Of a DNA stretch of 64,000 nucleotides, positions 25,296-38,400 are shown in pieces. This DNA is from Pohlia nutans (taxonomy: Eukaryota; Streptophyta; Bryopsida; Bryales; Mniaceae). The notes beneath the pieces were generated by a model that was not told the DNA's origin, did not search any database, and saw only the letters and a list, made by a program, of their open reading frames with translations. Numbering within the stretch: the stretch's first letter is position 1; each line of letters begins with the position of its first letter. Location of the stretch: positions 4,960,001 through 5,024,000 of the forward strand of contig CM040088.1 in assembly GCA_022496805.1 (NCBI GenBank), given 5' to 3'. Both the position numbers and the translations under genes were made by a program.

Positions 25296-26086
25296 CCCTT
25301 TAGTGCTTAGGGTGGTTATGGAGAAACCACAATTTTCTAGTGATATTTCTTTAAAACTCTCTCTTTAAATTAGGAATACTATTAATAGTATTCAACCGTA
25401 TAAATGTCAGCATAGCTTAATCAAACAAGTGTCGGTTATATCTTGGTAAGATCAAACTGTTGGATTGAAAGATTATAGTATGTCTTTGAACCGTATAATG
25501 CACACTCAAAATTGAGATTTTAGAGGATGTATGACTTCAAAGTTATATAAAATTTGAGTTAAATTTTCAATAATGAAAGTGAAGTTGTTCAGCAATGATC
25601 TATGTCAACACTTCTTCATTGCAATCTTTCATGTCAAGAACAAACTCACATATAATTATTGTGAATTTTATATGTGGTTTATCCATATACGGTTTAGGAC
25701 AAAAATTTATATGTTAAAATATGAAAGGAATTGGTACATTAATGAAGATCGCAATACATACACTAATGGAACATGAACAAGAGAACACAATCCAAAAAAT
25801 ACAAGATAACAAACTTCCAAACACAAGAAATACCGCATAGTACATGTGTTGTATTTGTAAGTTTTTGTTGTATTTTGAGGTATTTGTATTATTTTGGTGT
25901 TTTGTACATAGCTGTATTTTGACAGTTGCACTGCTCGAAATTAAAATTTTATTTTTCTGGAAGATGTGTATTATAAATCCCCAACTCTGAAATTTACAAC
26001 TCAAAATCTAATTCTTCACAGATTTTCCATTAATTGTGTTTTCGACTCATCATTGACCACAATGCAGTCTTCTAGGCACTAAAGGG
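25296..26086. mobile_element. TTAA-flanked MITE with good inverted ends
   Basis: The left end CCCTTTAGTGCTTAGG and the inverse of the right end CCCTTTAGTGCCTAGA match at 14 of 16 bases. TTAA lies on both sides (25292-25295 and 26087-26090). No transposase. Confidence 0.85.
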
Positions 26087-26094
26087 TTAAAACA

Positions 26095-26745
26095 AAACAT
26101 AATCCCATCAAGGCACAAAACATCATCCCATTGAGGCATAAAAAATCATCCCATTGGGGCATAAAAAATCATCCCATTGAGACACAAAAACAATCATGTC
26201 GAGGCACAAAAATAATCCAAGGCACAAAAATCATCCCATTGAGACACAAAAACAATCATGTCGAGGCACAAAAATAATCCAAGGCACAAAAATCATTCCA
26301 TGAAGGCACAAAAATCATTCCATGAAGGTACAAAAATCATCCAAGAAAGACACCAAAATCATTCAAGTGAGACACACAAATTAACTAGGGAGACACATAA
26401 AATCATCTAATCGAGATACAAAAATCATTCAAGCGAGACATAGAAATCATCCACCGCACCGAGACACAGAAATCATCCAACTCCGAGACACCAAAAATCA
26501 TCCAACTCCCAGACACCAAAAATCATCCAACTCCCAGACACCAAAAATCATCCAACTCCCAGACACCAAAAATCATCCAACTCCCAGACACCAAAAATCA
26601 TCCAACTCCCAGACACCAAAAATCATCCAACTCCGAGACACCAAAAATCATCCAACTCCGAGACACCAAAAATCATCCAACTCCAAGACACCAAAAATCA
26701 TCCAACTCCGAGACACCAAAAATCATCCAACTCCAAAATTCATCT
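26095..26745. repeat. minisatellite cluster, 25-bp core units
   Basis: From about 26095 there are irregular units with GGCACAAAAATCATCC-like cores. From about 26485 to 26735 they become regular 25-bp units AGACACCAAAAATCATCCAA plus CTCCC or CTCCG, about ten copies. The array ends just upstream of the leader of the next gene. Confidence 0.9.
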
Positions 26746-26759
26746 AACCGGGGCAACGA

Positions 26760-28391
26760 ACGAGGTCCCGTCTGGCGCCTGTGAGCAAGAAAACCGTGTT
26801 GCGGACATGGACGGTCCCTTCGTAAGCCATTTGCAGTGGCGCCATCTGTTGTTTCCCAGCTCACCGCCATAGCCAGCAGCAGCAGCTACTCGAACACTTA
26901 AAGCTAACTTGCCCGCCAGGCGCGCCCGCGCCCCGACGTAATCCTCTTCTCCTGGTCCTCTTTCCCAGGCACTCTCTTCGCCATTTCATTTCTTCATCGG
27001 ATCGCCCGCGCCGCGACTGCCGGTTCCTTCTCACGTGGTAAGTTAACAACACCTGCATAAACTCCGTTTCCTTAATTGCTCATACTCCTCCATCCTCTGC
27101 TGCATGTCGATCGGAAATAGCTCCGTACGGCTCTCCATGGAAGCAAGCGTGTAGGTCATCTCACGATGCCCTTGTTTGCTGTATCTTTTGAAGGATTTTA
27201 GGTTCGTCACGCAATTGCGTAATTTCTTAATTACGTTTTTTTTGCGAGGGTTTCGTTGCAATGGCTCATTTCTTGATGGTGCGTTTGTGCCGAATTTTGT
27301 GGAATTTCTGGTTCTGTTTTTTGAAAATTATTGCAAGATGCGTGCGTGAACAGAGCAGGCGCTTTCGTAGACTCTTATGCTTTTGCGGCGCTTGCAATCT
27401 GGTTAAGCCTCTAAAGTTCCGGTCCGGAATTAATTTTGTTCGCAGATTCTGCCTTGGCTTTAGGAGAGTCTATTTGAGTCTCCTTCTATGGAAATGGGAG
27501 GATATTCTACAGTAGTTAAAATCCGAGCACTTCCTTTACGATTACACTTATTTTATTGTTTTGAGTTCGATTGGATTCTTAGGAAGCTGGTATATCAATG
27601 TTTTGAAATCCTATCACTACACTATAACGTTGAATTATGCTGCGGATCTTTCTGAGGCTTTTATACTGTTGACAGCTGTTTTTTCTGTCGCCTTAGGTTG
27701 TTAATTTCGTAAGCAGCTACTCTGCCAGAGATTACATTTGCAGCTATGAATAATTTCTTTCTCAAGCTTAACATTCTCCTAATTTAACATTCTTTCTTGT
27801 CTTCTTTCTTCTGAACGATCTCCTGTAAGCACAGAATGCAACAATCGCCGAGGAATGTGAGCCCTTTCTGAATCGCAACATCACAAAAGTCTCCTCCCAC
27901 TCTTTAAATCAGAAACTGAGCCACCACTGGAATCATGCACTACAGAGCTTTAGTCTTCAGCTAGGTTTAAGATATCTGCTGTTGTTTCATTTTGATTATT
28001 AATGTTTGTTGGAGACTCTACGTGATGGACTTCAGGATTTGAGGTCTTACAGCTATGTGATAGAAGCTCCTAAGCTTGGTCATGATATCGTGTGCGTGAT
28101 AGTTTAGGAGAGTAACTTGATTGTACGCACTTTTTCTCTTTCGTTTTGAATCAGCCGGGGGTTTATACTTTCTCTGGTGCTAGTGTTGCATACTTTGAGT
28201 TACGCCCTAGTCCTTCTCTGTTTATTTGATTATTCGTTGATGTCCTGACTCGAGGCTCCTAATTGCGTGCAGAAGTTGAGCGAAATCATTTTCTGGAACT
28301 TTTTTCTGAAGGCTGCATATATGTACATGCGACAAGCTTTTTCGTAGTTGCGATCAAGGACAGATCGTGTAAGAGTTCCTCCTTTTCTAAG
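26760..28391 (+). other. probable promoter and leader of the membrane-protein gene
   Basis: GC content rises sharply at about 26760. A possible leader exon ends at CACGTG|GTAAGTTAAC near 27040. The next strong acceptor is the pyrimidine tract TTCCTCCTTTTCTAAG ending at 28391. I could not decide whether the first exon is coding. No independent gene is seen. Confidence 0.45.
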
Positions 28392-30643
28392 TAAGAGTAC
28401 GGATGCGGGGACCATCATTCTGGTGCTCTCTTTGTTGTCTGTGCCTCTGCTTCTTATGTTGTCGGCCTCGCCGGCGCAAGCGGATGGTTTCTTCTTCTGG
28501 TCTATATTGATTTCCTCGTTTCTGCAGGTACGCTCTATTGTTGATTTTCGTTGATTTTTTCATCACATACCTTTCAACCATGTTACTCAAGTAGGAATTT
28601 TCTGGTTTTCTGTAGGATGCTCTCATGAGTATATTATTCAAATGCTATCTGGCCGATTAAATCTATTGCTCATTGCTTTTGTACTCTCAATCAGTGGAGC
28701 TTTACTTTTGTTTGTATGCTTGGAAGACCTAATATTACACATTGTGTGGCCTTTTTAAGTTTTTCTTCTATCTCGCATCCGGATCCTCCGTATGGTTGTA
28801 GACGAAGTTTGATTTTGGAGACTCTGGTCAAATTTTCGTGCAGGACAACATCTGAAACATATTATGATGGAAGTTATTAGGATGACGATTCTCTAGTTTG
28901 AAAGCGTGCAAGGGAGAGGGATGATGTTTTTTCTAGTATCTTTCTGTTGTGACCTACTCGCCAGAGTTACTCGTCCATGGCGCCAACTATTCTGGCTGGC
29001 GCTGCACTTGTACATTTCTGTATTCAGCATAGTGCTGAACCGAGTATCAGAACCTTTTTCAAGGTGTATGGAGGTGGTGACCGCATATCGCCGGGTGAAA
29101 GAGGTGCCCTTTACTCTGCAAAGAGGAAGTTCTTTGTATTTAATTTACTAAATATGGACGTGAATTTTCTAATTAATGAATCATGTCTGTATTGTTCTTT
29201 TATACATTGGATTTTCTTCACAGTCCTTACAAGGGGTTTTTGATGTGTCATTTTATGAAAAGGAGTCTTATGCTTAATTGCTTATCGAAAGTGGGACTTC
29301 TTTTTAGCACTTTATGCCACTTTTTAAACCAGATTGTCTTTTTGAAATTCTCTTAAACTTTTGTTCATCTGGCAGTTGGAGAGAGTACTTTCTTCTTTGA
29401 GACGTGATTATGAAGACGAGATATTACGGAATAGTGAGCTGCAGAAAAAATTGGATGCATTTACAAGAGATCGCCAACGAATTATGGATACTCTTGATCT
29501 TGTGACTCATGAGAAAAAAAAGGCAATGGACACTGTTAGGTTCTTGAAGAATAAGGTAGGTCGTTGAAGGAGTACAATTGATTTCATTTAAAAAAAATTC
29601 CTTTTCGCTAGTAGAATGCTTGTGTTTTAAATGATATTTGAATATTTATTTAGGATAGTGCGTGATGTTCGGAATTATTCACTTCTGACTTTTGTGGGAT
29701 GTAGGTCCAGGATTTAGAATTAATGAATCAACAATTAGCTGAGAACGAAGAGGCACAGCGAAGGGGTCTGGCTGACACTCTGGCATCTTTAAAATCAGCC
29801 GCCAAGCTTCATTCTGAAAAGAAGTCTTTGGGGCAGGACAGTATGAATATAGTGTCCTCGGAACACGACAGTCAAGTGCAAGCTAAAGATGTTGCGAGCA
29901 AGGCTCTTCATGACGTTCTCATCAAAGACTTTTATTCAGAGTCTTGTGATGAATTGCAGTCTTTGATGACTCGGGGGTCTAGCCCTAGGGACATTTGCCC
30001 GAAAGATTTGGAGGTTCCGTTATTTGTTGAATCTGAGAAGGGTGAGGCCTTCGCCTCGAGTATTTTCAGTGCATTGCTTTCAACTCTGGTGGCAATAATT
30101 GCGTGGGAGGCTAAGGTTAACACTCTACTGAGCCTCTCTGAATTTACGTGATCTTTCCCTAGTTTTGTTCTGCTTAGCATGCTAGCTTGACTGGCATCAG
30201 TCTTGTTTGTTCAAATTATTTATATGAGTTGATCATAGTTGAGGCTATTTCACCGATTTTCTCTCTAAATTATGTAGAGACGCAGATTAACGTTTTTTCC
30301 CACCTTGTCCATCCCCTATCTAAATTTTGCACCACAATGCATTGTGCAGGACCCATGCACCCCTCTAGTGATTGCATTGTTCACTGTGGTGGGCTTGTCA
30401 CTGGCCAGCGTAGTTCGCTTTTTCAGCAAACTCCAGAGCCACCAAGGTTTCATGGCTGTGACTCTCCTGAGTCTCAACTGGTTTGTGCTGGGAACCTTAG
30501 CACACCCTGCCCTGCCATACTTGGGTGAAATGGGGTCTGGCGTCTTATATGTTCTAGGTGGTCGATTTTTAAGGTTTATAGGGTTCGGAAATGTCCTCAA
30601 AGCTGTCAAGGTTGCCAGTCATGAATCATTTGAGTTGTATTAA
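28392..30643 (+). CDS. coiled-coil, multi-pass membrane protein of unknown function (5' end uncertain)
   Basis: Exons: 28392-28527 (start unresolved), 29376-29555, 29705-30115 and 30350-30643; GT-AG borders, with phase 0 at the three internal junctions. An N-terminal hydrophobic segment (IILVLSLLSVPLLLML) is followed by ASPAQADG, which resembles a signal-peptide cleavage region. A charged coiled coil follows (RDYEDEILRNSELQKKLDAF onward). Then come hydrophobic segments: SIFSALLSTLVAIIAW, LVIALFTVVGLSLASVV, MAVTLLSLNWFVLGTL and a glycine-rich stretch near the end. The stop follows SHESFELY. An in-frame ATG at 28456 would give a shorter N-terminus, or a start may lie in an upstream exon. I do not recognise the family. 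It probably sits in an organelle or endomembrane membrane, by topology only. Confidence 0.7.
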
Positions 30644-31154
30644 ACTAGAATTGCCAAGCTCTGGATCTGCGCTGTTGCAAGTTCCATAGCTGTAGGTGAA
30701 AGACGTCAGTTAGACCTTTCCTTGTTAATAATGGTTTCGCAGATTAACTACCAAGGTGTACAAAGTTTGAGTATTCTGAAAGAACGAAAGCGCAAGGGGC
30801 AGTGTCAGTTTTACCATATCGTTCGCCAATGGTCTGGAGTGAATTTGTACAGTAGGGCTCATTCGTAGAAATCTTAGGGTAGTAACTTATTCACTTCATT
30901 CTAGAACATTGGTCAATGCACAGAAATGATGGCTGTTTCACTTTTAGGTGATTCTCGGAATTTTAGACATGCAATGATGATACTGTAGTTGTCTTACGAT
31001 TAGAAGTCATATATCTATATTATATTGGGGTAATGTGTTTTTTTTGGTGGTTGTTTATTTGTCTATTTGTTTATGATCACAAGGACAATTATGTACAATC
31101 AACATCTAAGTTTTAGTGTCACTTTTGAGTCTAAATGTAGCTATGGTCTAGGTT
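30644..31154. other. 3' flank, no gene seen
   Basis: Probable 3' UTR of the membrane-protein gene followed by AT-rich intergenic sequence. Confidence 0.4.
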
Positions 31155-31158
31155 TTAA

Positions 31159-31692
31159 CCCTTTAACGTCAGATCCACCACCGATTTCAAAGATGTGTTA
31201 TAAAATGTTTGATGAATCACAAAAATGGAGTTGATATATAAAGAAAAGTTGGAAATCTCAATGTATAGATCACATTTATATGGTTGGATTTAGCATATTT
31301 TTATTAATAGTTTTTAATTAATTTTGCAAGGTTTTTTTTTTAAATTCACTTTAAAATCTCAAATTTACGATTTTTATAAAAAAATTATAACGAATTTGGA
31401 ATAATATGCACTGTGAGATAGTATAATTTTCATTATTTGATTCTACTTATTTTGGAAAATCATTGTTAAGGTCACTTTTTGAATTAAGAATGAAACTTGA
31501 TATAAACCATTCTTGTTATTTAAAAAAAAAATCACAATATCTTATTTTGAAGATGCATACTTTTCAAATGGTAGTCAACTAGTACAAGAACCAAGGAAAT
31601 TTTGGATGGATGAAAAACTCTACGGGATGTAGTCAAGAGAAGGTTTATAATCTGTTTGTCATTCATTATATCGACGTAGGTGCGTCAAAGGG
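31159..31692. mobile_element. TTAA-flanked MITE
   Basis: Starts CCCTTTAACGTCAG after TTAA (31155-31158). The inverse of its right end is CCCTTTGACGCACC, followed by TCAA (31693-31696). The interior carries GATGTGTTATAAAATG at 31192 and is related, in reverse orientation, to the fragment at 48721-49170. Confidence 0.8.
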
Positions 31693-32017
31693 TCAAACCT
31701 GGAGTTTCCATATAAAAGGTGGAACCCAAAGATGACATCATTATTATTTTCACAACAAGTGAGTTCTTTCTTCTTTCCTCTCTGGCACAAGTTTATGAGG
31801 AACTCTCTTGTGTGATGTCACCTTTTGTGGTTACCACTGCACCCTGGGTTTAGTGATATTGGGGATCATATGAACAAACTCGATTCTTCTTCAAGCGTTG
31901 CTCACAATGGAGCTCACAACAATGTTATTACACTAAAATGGAGTGAGATCATGCTATTCAAAGTTGGTTGATTTGGTTCTTTTTTGCTCTTGCCCGGGGG
32001 ATTTAATTATGAGATGA

Positions 32018-32080
32018 TTGAAATCGGTACTTTAATTTAATTGAAATCGGTACTTTAATTTAATTGAAATCGGTACTTTA
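32018..32080. repeat. short tandem repeat, about 2.7 x 23 bp
   Basis: Units read TTGAAATCGGTACTTTAATT plus TAA. The third unit is truncated. Confidence 0.85.
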
Positions 32081-32384
32081 GACCTCAATTTGAGAGAAGT
32101 AATATTGTACTTTGTTTGCAGATGAGATGACCTACATTAGTGCAAAATTAGAGAGGATGAGGCCATAGGGATCATTTGACCAACTCCTGCCTGCAATTAG
32201 AATTTTGGCCTTCGTGGTTGCATAATTTTTTATCTGCAAATCCACCCAAGAAGAAAATTAGATTCCTATGTTCGTCCCAATAATATTTATTACCAAAAAA
32301 AATTGTGAAAAAATCCTGATTAAAACTAACTTTGTAATGAGCTGCCCAAACTCCCAAAATTTGGCATGGCCCTTTAAAGATTAA

Positions 32385-32607
32385 CCTCTAAAGGACTAAG
32401 TTTTCATGGTTTTAACCCAAAAAAATTGACTGGTCATTTTTTGAAAAATATGATTCAGACCAGGCCAATTTAATTTTATATGAATTAGTGGAGAACAACG
32501 TGATGGGTAAAAAACAAATAAAATTGGTCAAAAGAAAGTTCCCATGTGATTTACTTAGAACTGCGAAAATGAAATGTAAGGTTCAATTTGTGCCTCTTGT
32601 TCCTATA
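32385..32607. mobile_element. TTAA-flanked MITE, small subfamily
   Basis: Starts CCTCTAAAGGACTAAG after TTAA (32381-32384). The interior matches the intronic copies at 36672 and 37989 in order. The right end is decayed, followed by TTAA (32608-32611), which also starts the next element. Confidence 0.65.
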
Positions 32608-32611
32608 TTAA

Positions 32612-32760
32612 CTCCTAAATGACAGAGGGGTAAGGGCAAAACTTAGATGTGTTATAAAATGTTACTTTTGCAACATTGATGAAGTTTAGTCCAAAAGAGA
32701 AAATGAGAAGATGGATTCAATTAGTTTACTATTTTATGAATGTAGTGGTTAATTCTTAAG
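32612..32760. mobile_element. TTAA-element left-end fragment
   Basis: Starts CTCCTAAATGAC after a shared TTAA and carries GATGTGTTATAAAATG at 32646. It matches, in reverse, the right end of 43646-44185. The right end is not found; the limit at about 32760 is approximate. Confidence 0.55.
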
Positions 32761-33939
32761 AGCATAGCCAACAATACCACTTCCAACACTCTATACGCTA
32801 TTTTTGAATGATAAAGGTATGTTTAGAGTGTGGAGCTTGATTTTAGCTCACCAAACATTTGCACTTTGGAGAGCTTGATTCTAGCACATCAAAATGGTTT
32901 GTCCTATTTCCTTACAAGACCATGCTATCACTTTATGAAGTTTAAAGTTAGGAAAATTCTTCTCGTAAATTGATGTTTAAAACTTGGTGCCCAAGTGGTG
33001 GTATCTAATTCGTTCATGAAATTTGAGTCATCTTTGGTGTTTGTTGCAAGGGAAATGAGAGCTTCGCAAACTCCATCTTGAACATGAGTTTTCCGTGTTG
33101 GGAGTCACTACTAGCCATGCTTTAAAGGATATACCAAGCCCCACAAATTTGGTTTCCACAATTTTGTTAATAATGGGTTGTTAATAATGGAGAAATGCTT
33201 GTATAAATTTCTATTTTCAGGTATCATCATGAGAAGAATAACATATAACTACATATTTGAAGTAAATTATGAGGTCAAAACCGCCCAAAAATACTCCTTT
33301 CGTTCTAAGTTAGGAAAAGACGCCGTTGAAATCATTTCCGGGGCACTGGCTCGGAGTTCGGAGTGCACAGGAAGCTCCAAGTCAACGCCAGCCAACCTCA
33401 CGGTCAACTTCCGTCACCCAACGGTACGATCCGTCCACGGAGACCGGTACAAGAACAGTCACCGTCCTCTACAGTCCGACTACTCCGTCAGTCCGCCCGC
33501 CAGTTCAAACCGGAGCCGCAATCCACGGCAAAAAAATAATTCTTCGGCAAATTTCTTTAACCTGCCAGTGTGACGATGCTGGCGCCTTCTGCTTCTTCTT
33601 TTGCATCCATGAAAATTCTCGCTCAAATTCTTGCTTCCTCCTCACGGCCACCTTTTTCTTGCTCCTTGTATCGCTCTCACACTCAACGACCGATTCCGCT
33701 CTTACTTGTTAGCTCGTTTCACGGACCTCCAGGATTTTGCTGAAGGTGCGGCAGGTGTCGTCGTTGTTGTTGCAGATTTCGAGCGTGCTTCTTCAGGTAG
33801 GGTTCATGAATCGCAACGTTTGGTGTTCTTGTGGAAGTGCTGATTACTGTTTGGAGCTGTTGAAATTCGTCTCCGACTGTCAATTCTTGGTTGAAGGAGA
33901 GTTTTGTGATCTTGCCACTTTCCTAGCTTAGATAGGCTG
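32761..33939. other. intergenic region and start of the GH28 leader
   Basis: AT-rich to about 33270, then GC-richer. From about 33570 the sequence resembles a plant 5' leader. Open frames here have no recognisable domains. Confidence 0.35.
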
Positions 33940-34790
33940 TAGGTTGAGATCTAAAACCTAAGTTCTAGGAATAATTGCGGATTATAGGACGGACGAGAAG
34001 GCCTTTCATCGATTGTCAATTGCGCATCTGAATTTAATATTGTGACGCAGATTTGAAATTGCCTTGTGGCGTTTATGTTGGATTGGAGGTGTCAGTTTTA
34101 TTGGTGAGCTCTTGAGTCAATTCTTAGTTGATTCAGAGGCAGAGAATTATGTAACATTGCTAGCTCAGGTTGTCGGTTACTATCTAAACCCTAAGCTTTT
34201 GCAAGAACTGCGGATAATAGGACGGGTGAGAACGTCTTAATCGATTGTCAAGAGCGCATCTGAATTGAATATTGTAGCGCAGATTTGAAATTGCCTTGTG
34301 ACGTTTATGTTGGATTGGAGGTGTCAGTTTTATTGGTGAGCTTTTGAGTAAATTCTTGATTGATTCAGGGGCAGAGAGTTTCTGTGACTTTGCCTTCTTG
34401 TCACTTTGCTAGCTCAGGTTGTCGGTTACGATCTGAACCCTAAGATTTTGTAAGAAATAAGAGGACGGGCGAGAACGCCTTTTATCGATTGACAAGAGCT
34501 TTGCGTTTTGTTCATGCAGAATCTGAATAGCGCAGATTTGAAATTGCCATGTGACGCATTGATGGTTGAAGGTGTCAGTCCATTGTCGAAAATCGGCTTT
34601 GAGTGTGAATTCTTGGTTAATTTAAGGGGAGAGAGTTCCGTGATTTTGCCTTCTTGTCACTTCCTAGCTCAGGCTGTCGGTTGAGATCTAAACGATAAGT
34701 CGTGGTAAGAATTGCGGATTACAGGACCGTAGTTAAGAATCTGAGTAGCGCAGATTTGGAATCGGCAGGTGATCGAGTTGGCAGCTCTTG
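33940..34790 (+). repeat. ~230-250 bp tandem repeats in the GH28 leader
   Basis: Four imperfect units, each with an AATCTGAAT-like stretch followed by GCGCAGATTTGAAATTGCC (near 34050, 34280, 34530 and 34750). Between them recur GGTGTCAGTTTTATTGGTGA and CTAGCTCAGGTTGTCGGTTA. They lie about 0.7-1.5 kb upstream of the first coding exon, so probably in a leader intron or promoter. Confidence 0.85.
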
Positions 34791-35492
34791 ACGTCGTGAT
34801 CTAGTTTGTTGTTGATTTAGTTCTTACGTGTGATAGAGCATGTATTACCGGTAGCTGGAGTTGTGAAATTCGTATGTACAAATTGAAAATGTTCAGAAGA
34901 AATTATATTGCGCTCTCTAATGCACCTATGTACGGATAGGTTTATCTTAGTTTTTATGAGCTGACCAATGTAACGGTGTTGCAAAGAGATGGTGGAGTAA
35001 AACTCGAGTAAATAATAATTTGTCAGGGTTGCCCTGGTCGCACTCTCGAGACTAAGTCCACCGTTGAAATGTCATGGAGATAAGAACGCAGCAGCAGATT
35101 GTACGCCAAGATGAGAATGTCCGTCACTTTTACTTTCTCGTCACTTGGTTCGCAGCTAAAGGAAAGTCCTGTCAATTTTCATCAAGCTTTTGACGAGTTG
35201 TTTTCGTTTCGTAAGATGTGCGTCACACCACGAGTTCGAGTGACTAGATGTTGCTACTCACTGGTACAGGCCACTAGTTCATCTGAGTTAACATTTTGAA
35301 CTCGTCACTGATATTGTTCCAGGGCGGAGATGTCTTACTGGCAAGCAGGACTCTACAGCTTCATCATAAATTTGGGTCAGAAAACAGAAATTTTCGAAGT
35401 TACAGGAAACAGGGCAATCAATTGCGGCAAAGGGGCTGTGTTGTCGTAGGCATCAAAATTCGTACTCCATTTCATCACCTGCGTAAGCTCCA

Positions 35493-38400
35493 ATGACAAG
35501 ATTGCAGAGCTTCCAGAGCTTACGGCTTATGCTCTTCCTGTTGAGCTGCGTAGGTTCAGAGAAATTTTGGCACACATGTTGGGTAGGCCACTCACTGGCC
35601 GACGACTCCTTGGAATCAGATGGAGTTGTGGATACTACGAGTCCCATGGACTTTCACAAGAGCATCTTCGGACATGTAAAAGTAAGAGATTAGCTGACCA
35701 TTCATCTTCTGCTCATTTAGCTGATTTTCATTTCCGGACGTCAGGACCTCCAACTCGGCGTTGTTTCTTAGAGGAATTTGTAAGGCAAGAGCACACTTGT
35801 AAAGCTCGTGCGACATACTTTAACTGCAGCTTGGTAGATTCATTTTTGGCATCCATTGCGGCATGTCTACAGAATTTCTTCCTGCATTTATGGGTGTTCG
35901 TGAATATCTTATTTAGCCGCTTTATCATACATGGCTAGTAGTACTTGTCAATTCTCATATTGCTGTTCGTCATGTATTTATATCTGTTTGTATTGTTTCT
36001 GAGTCAGATGTCCTTACTGTCTGGCAGTCAAAAGAGAGCTGTGCTCACACTGTAAATGACTGGGAACGACGTCCACACAGTGTTTCCATCACCGATTTTG
36101 GTGCAGTAGGAGATGGCAAGACCCTGAATACACACGCATTCGAGAATGCTTTTTTCTATCTTCGGAGCTACGCTGACAAAGGTGGTGCACAATTGTACAT
36201 TCCTGCGGGACGCTGGCTCACTGGAAGCATCACGTTGATTAGTCACCTCACATTATTCTTGGATAACGGGGCTATTATTCTTGGCTCCGAGGTAATCTTT
36301 TTGAATCTGAAATTTTTGTGCAAGCATCTACTCGGAGAAATTCTGGTTTTGTTACGCTGCAAACGATTCAATGTGTGGAGACCAAACAATAAGATTACTT
36401 GCCTATATATGTGCAGGACTTGAAAGACTACCCAATCATTCCAGGCTTGCCATCATATGGTCGGGGTCGTGAGCTGCCAGGTCCAAGGCATAGTAGCCTC
36501 ATTAATGGCGAGAGCCTTGTAGATGTTATTATCACAGGTACAATTTTTAAATCCACTGTTAGTGTGCGAGCTAGCTGCATGCTTTAAGCTGATTTAGTAT
36601 CACACTTGAGCAACTGTCATTTGACACAGCCAATATGCCAAATCCCTTTGAAGAGCTTGTGTGCTTGTTAACCCCTAAAGGACCAAGGATTCATAGTTTT
36701 AAAGTGACAAATTTAAACGAACATATTGTGAAAAATATAATTCAAATGGGACCAAAATTTTGTATCTCTGGAATCAGTGAAGAACATTGCATGTGTTGGT
36801 CAAAGAACAAATAAATTTGAACAAAAGGAAAAAACATAAGATCTACATAAGATCTACTCAAAACTGCTAAAAAATACATCAGGCCCTCTGGGGGCCTTAT
36901 GGTCCTTTAGGGGTTACCGTAATTTGTAACTCGAAGTGACAGGAAATCAGGATTTTACACTTTTATTCAGTGATAGTTAAACTTTTATGATTGCAGGTGA
37001 TAATGGAACAATTGATGGACAAGGAGCGGTGTGGTGGAGTGGATTCCTCAACAAAACTTTGAATTACACTCGGCCCCATTTGGTAGAGCTTATTGAGTCA
37101 CAGGACATCTTAATTTCAAATCTTACTTTCCAGAATTCTCCATTCTGGACCATCCATCCAGTCTATTGCAAGTAACATCCTAAACCCAGACGTATTTTCG
37201 CTAAACTCATTTTCATTCTGTTATTACGGATTTCTCATGAAAGTTTGTGTACCCATGGTTTGAGAAAGCTCACCTCACCAGCGTGGAAGTGTGTTTGTTC
37301 TCTTCAACATTCACAAGATCGTTTTGCAGAACGAGCGTAAAGCAAGTACATGTTAAAATTCTACAAAATTATCTTTACGAGGACGGAAATTTTATTATGG
37401 TATTGTGGTTGGTTTCGCAGGAATGTCGTGGTGAAACACATGACCATCTTGAATCCTGAAAGTTCTAAGAATACAGACGGTATTGACCCAGGTACTACTC
37501 TCCTGACCTTTACAATAGTTGAATGTCACCCGCATGGAGTATTGCACCGCCTGGAGTGATCATGTTTCTTGCATTTTTAGACTCCTGTCAGTCTAAACCC
37601 CGTAACTACTTACAAATCCGAATGTCTAATCGGTTGTCTGTATTTTCATGATTACATGAAAGTTCTTTAAAGTAGCTGTCGGACGTTATGTTCGAATGAC
37701 ACATACTTTTTTTTGGTTGGGATCAATTTGCAGACTCTTGCCAACATGTCTGTATTGAAGACTGCTACATCAGTGTTGGTGATGATGCGATTTCTATCAA
37801 GAGTGGATGGGATCAATATGGAACATCCTTTGGGATGCCCAGCGAGAATATTCGGATTCGCCGCATAGTGGCTATCCCACATTCTGCTGGAATTTCATTC
37901 GGCAGTGAAATGTCTGGTGGCATTTCCAACGTACAGGTCAGTACTTTTACCATCCTTCCTTGGTTCTATAACTGTCTTGTTCGCTTAACCCCTAAAGGAC
38001 CAAGGATTCATGGTTTTGAAATGACAAATTCAAATGATATTATTGTAAAAAAATCAATTCAGATGGTACCAAATTTTATATCATTGGTAAACATAAACTT
38101 GAACAAAAGGAAATCCATACCTGTAGAACCTACTCAAAATTGCTTAAAAAAGACACACAGGCCCAAATTGGGCTTCTTGGCCCTTTAGGGGTACGTTAAA
38201 AGCAAACTTCAGTGCTAGACTGACTGCGCTTGCTTTTTCATGCAGGTGGACGATATGGTCGTCTCGGGTGGCAGATGGGGTGTGCGCTTCAAAACGTCAG
38301 TAGGGCGAGGAGCATATATAAAAAATGTCACCGTGAATAACGTAGTGATGCATTCTGTCAAGACTGCCATCGCTGTCATGGGCAACTACGGAGAACATCC

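Noticed and set aside
33326..33712. 128-codon frame upstream of the GH28 gene
   Set aside because: Ser/Thr/Arg-rich without domain; two overlapping frames of similar length exist, so it is more likely leader or intergenic sequence.
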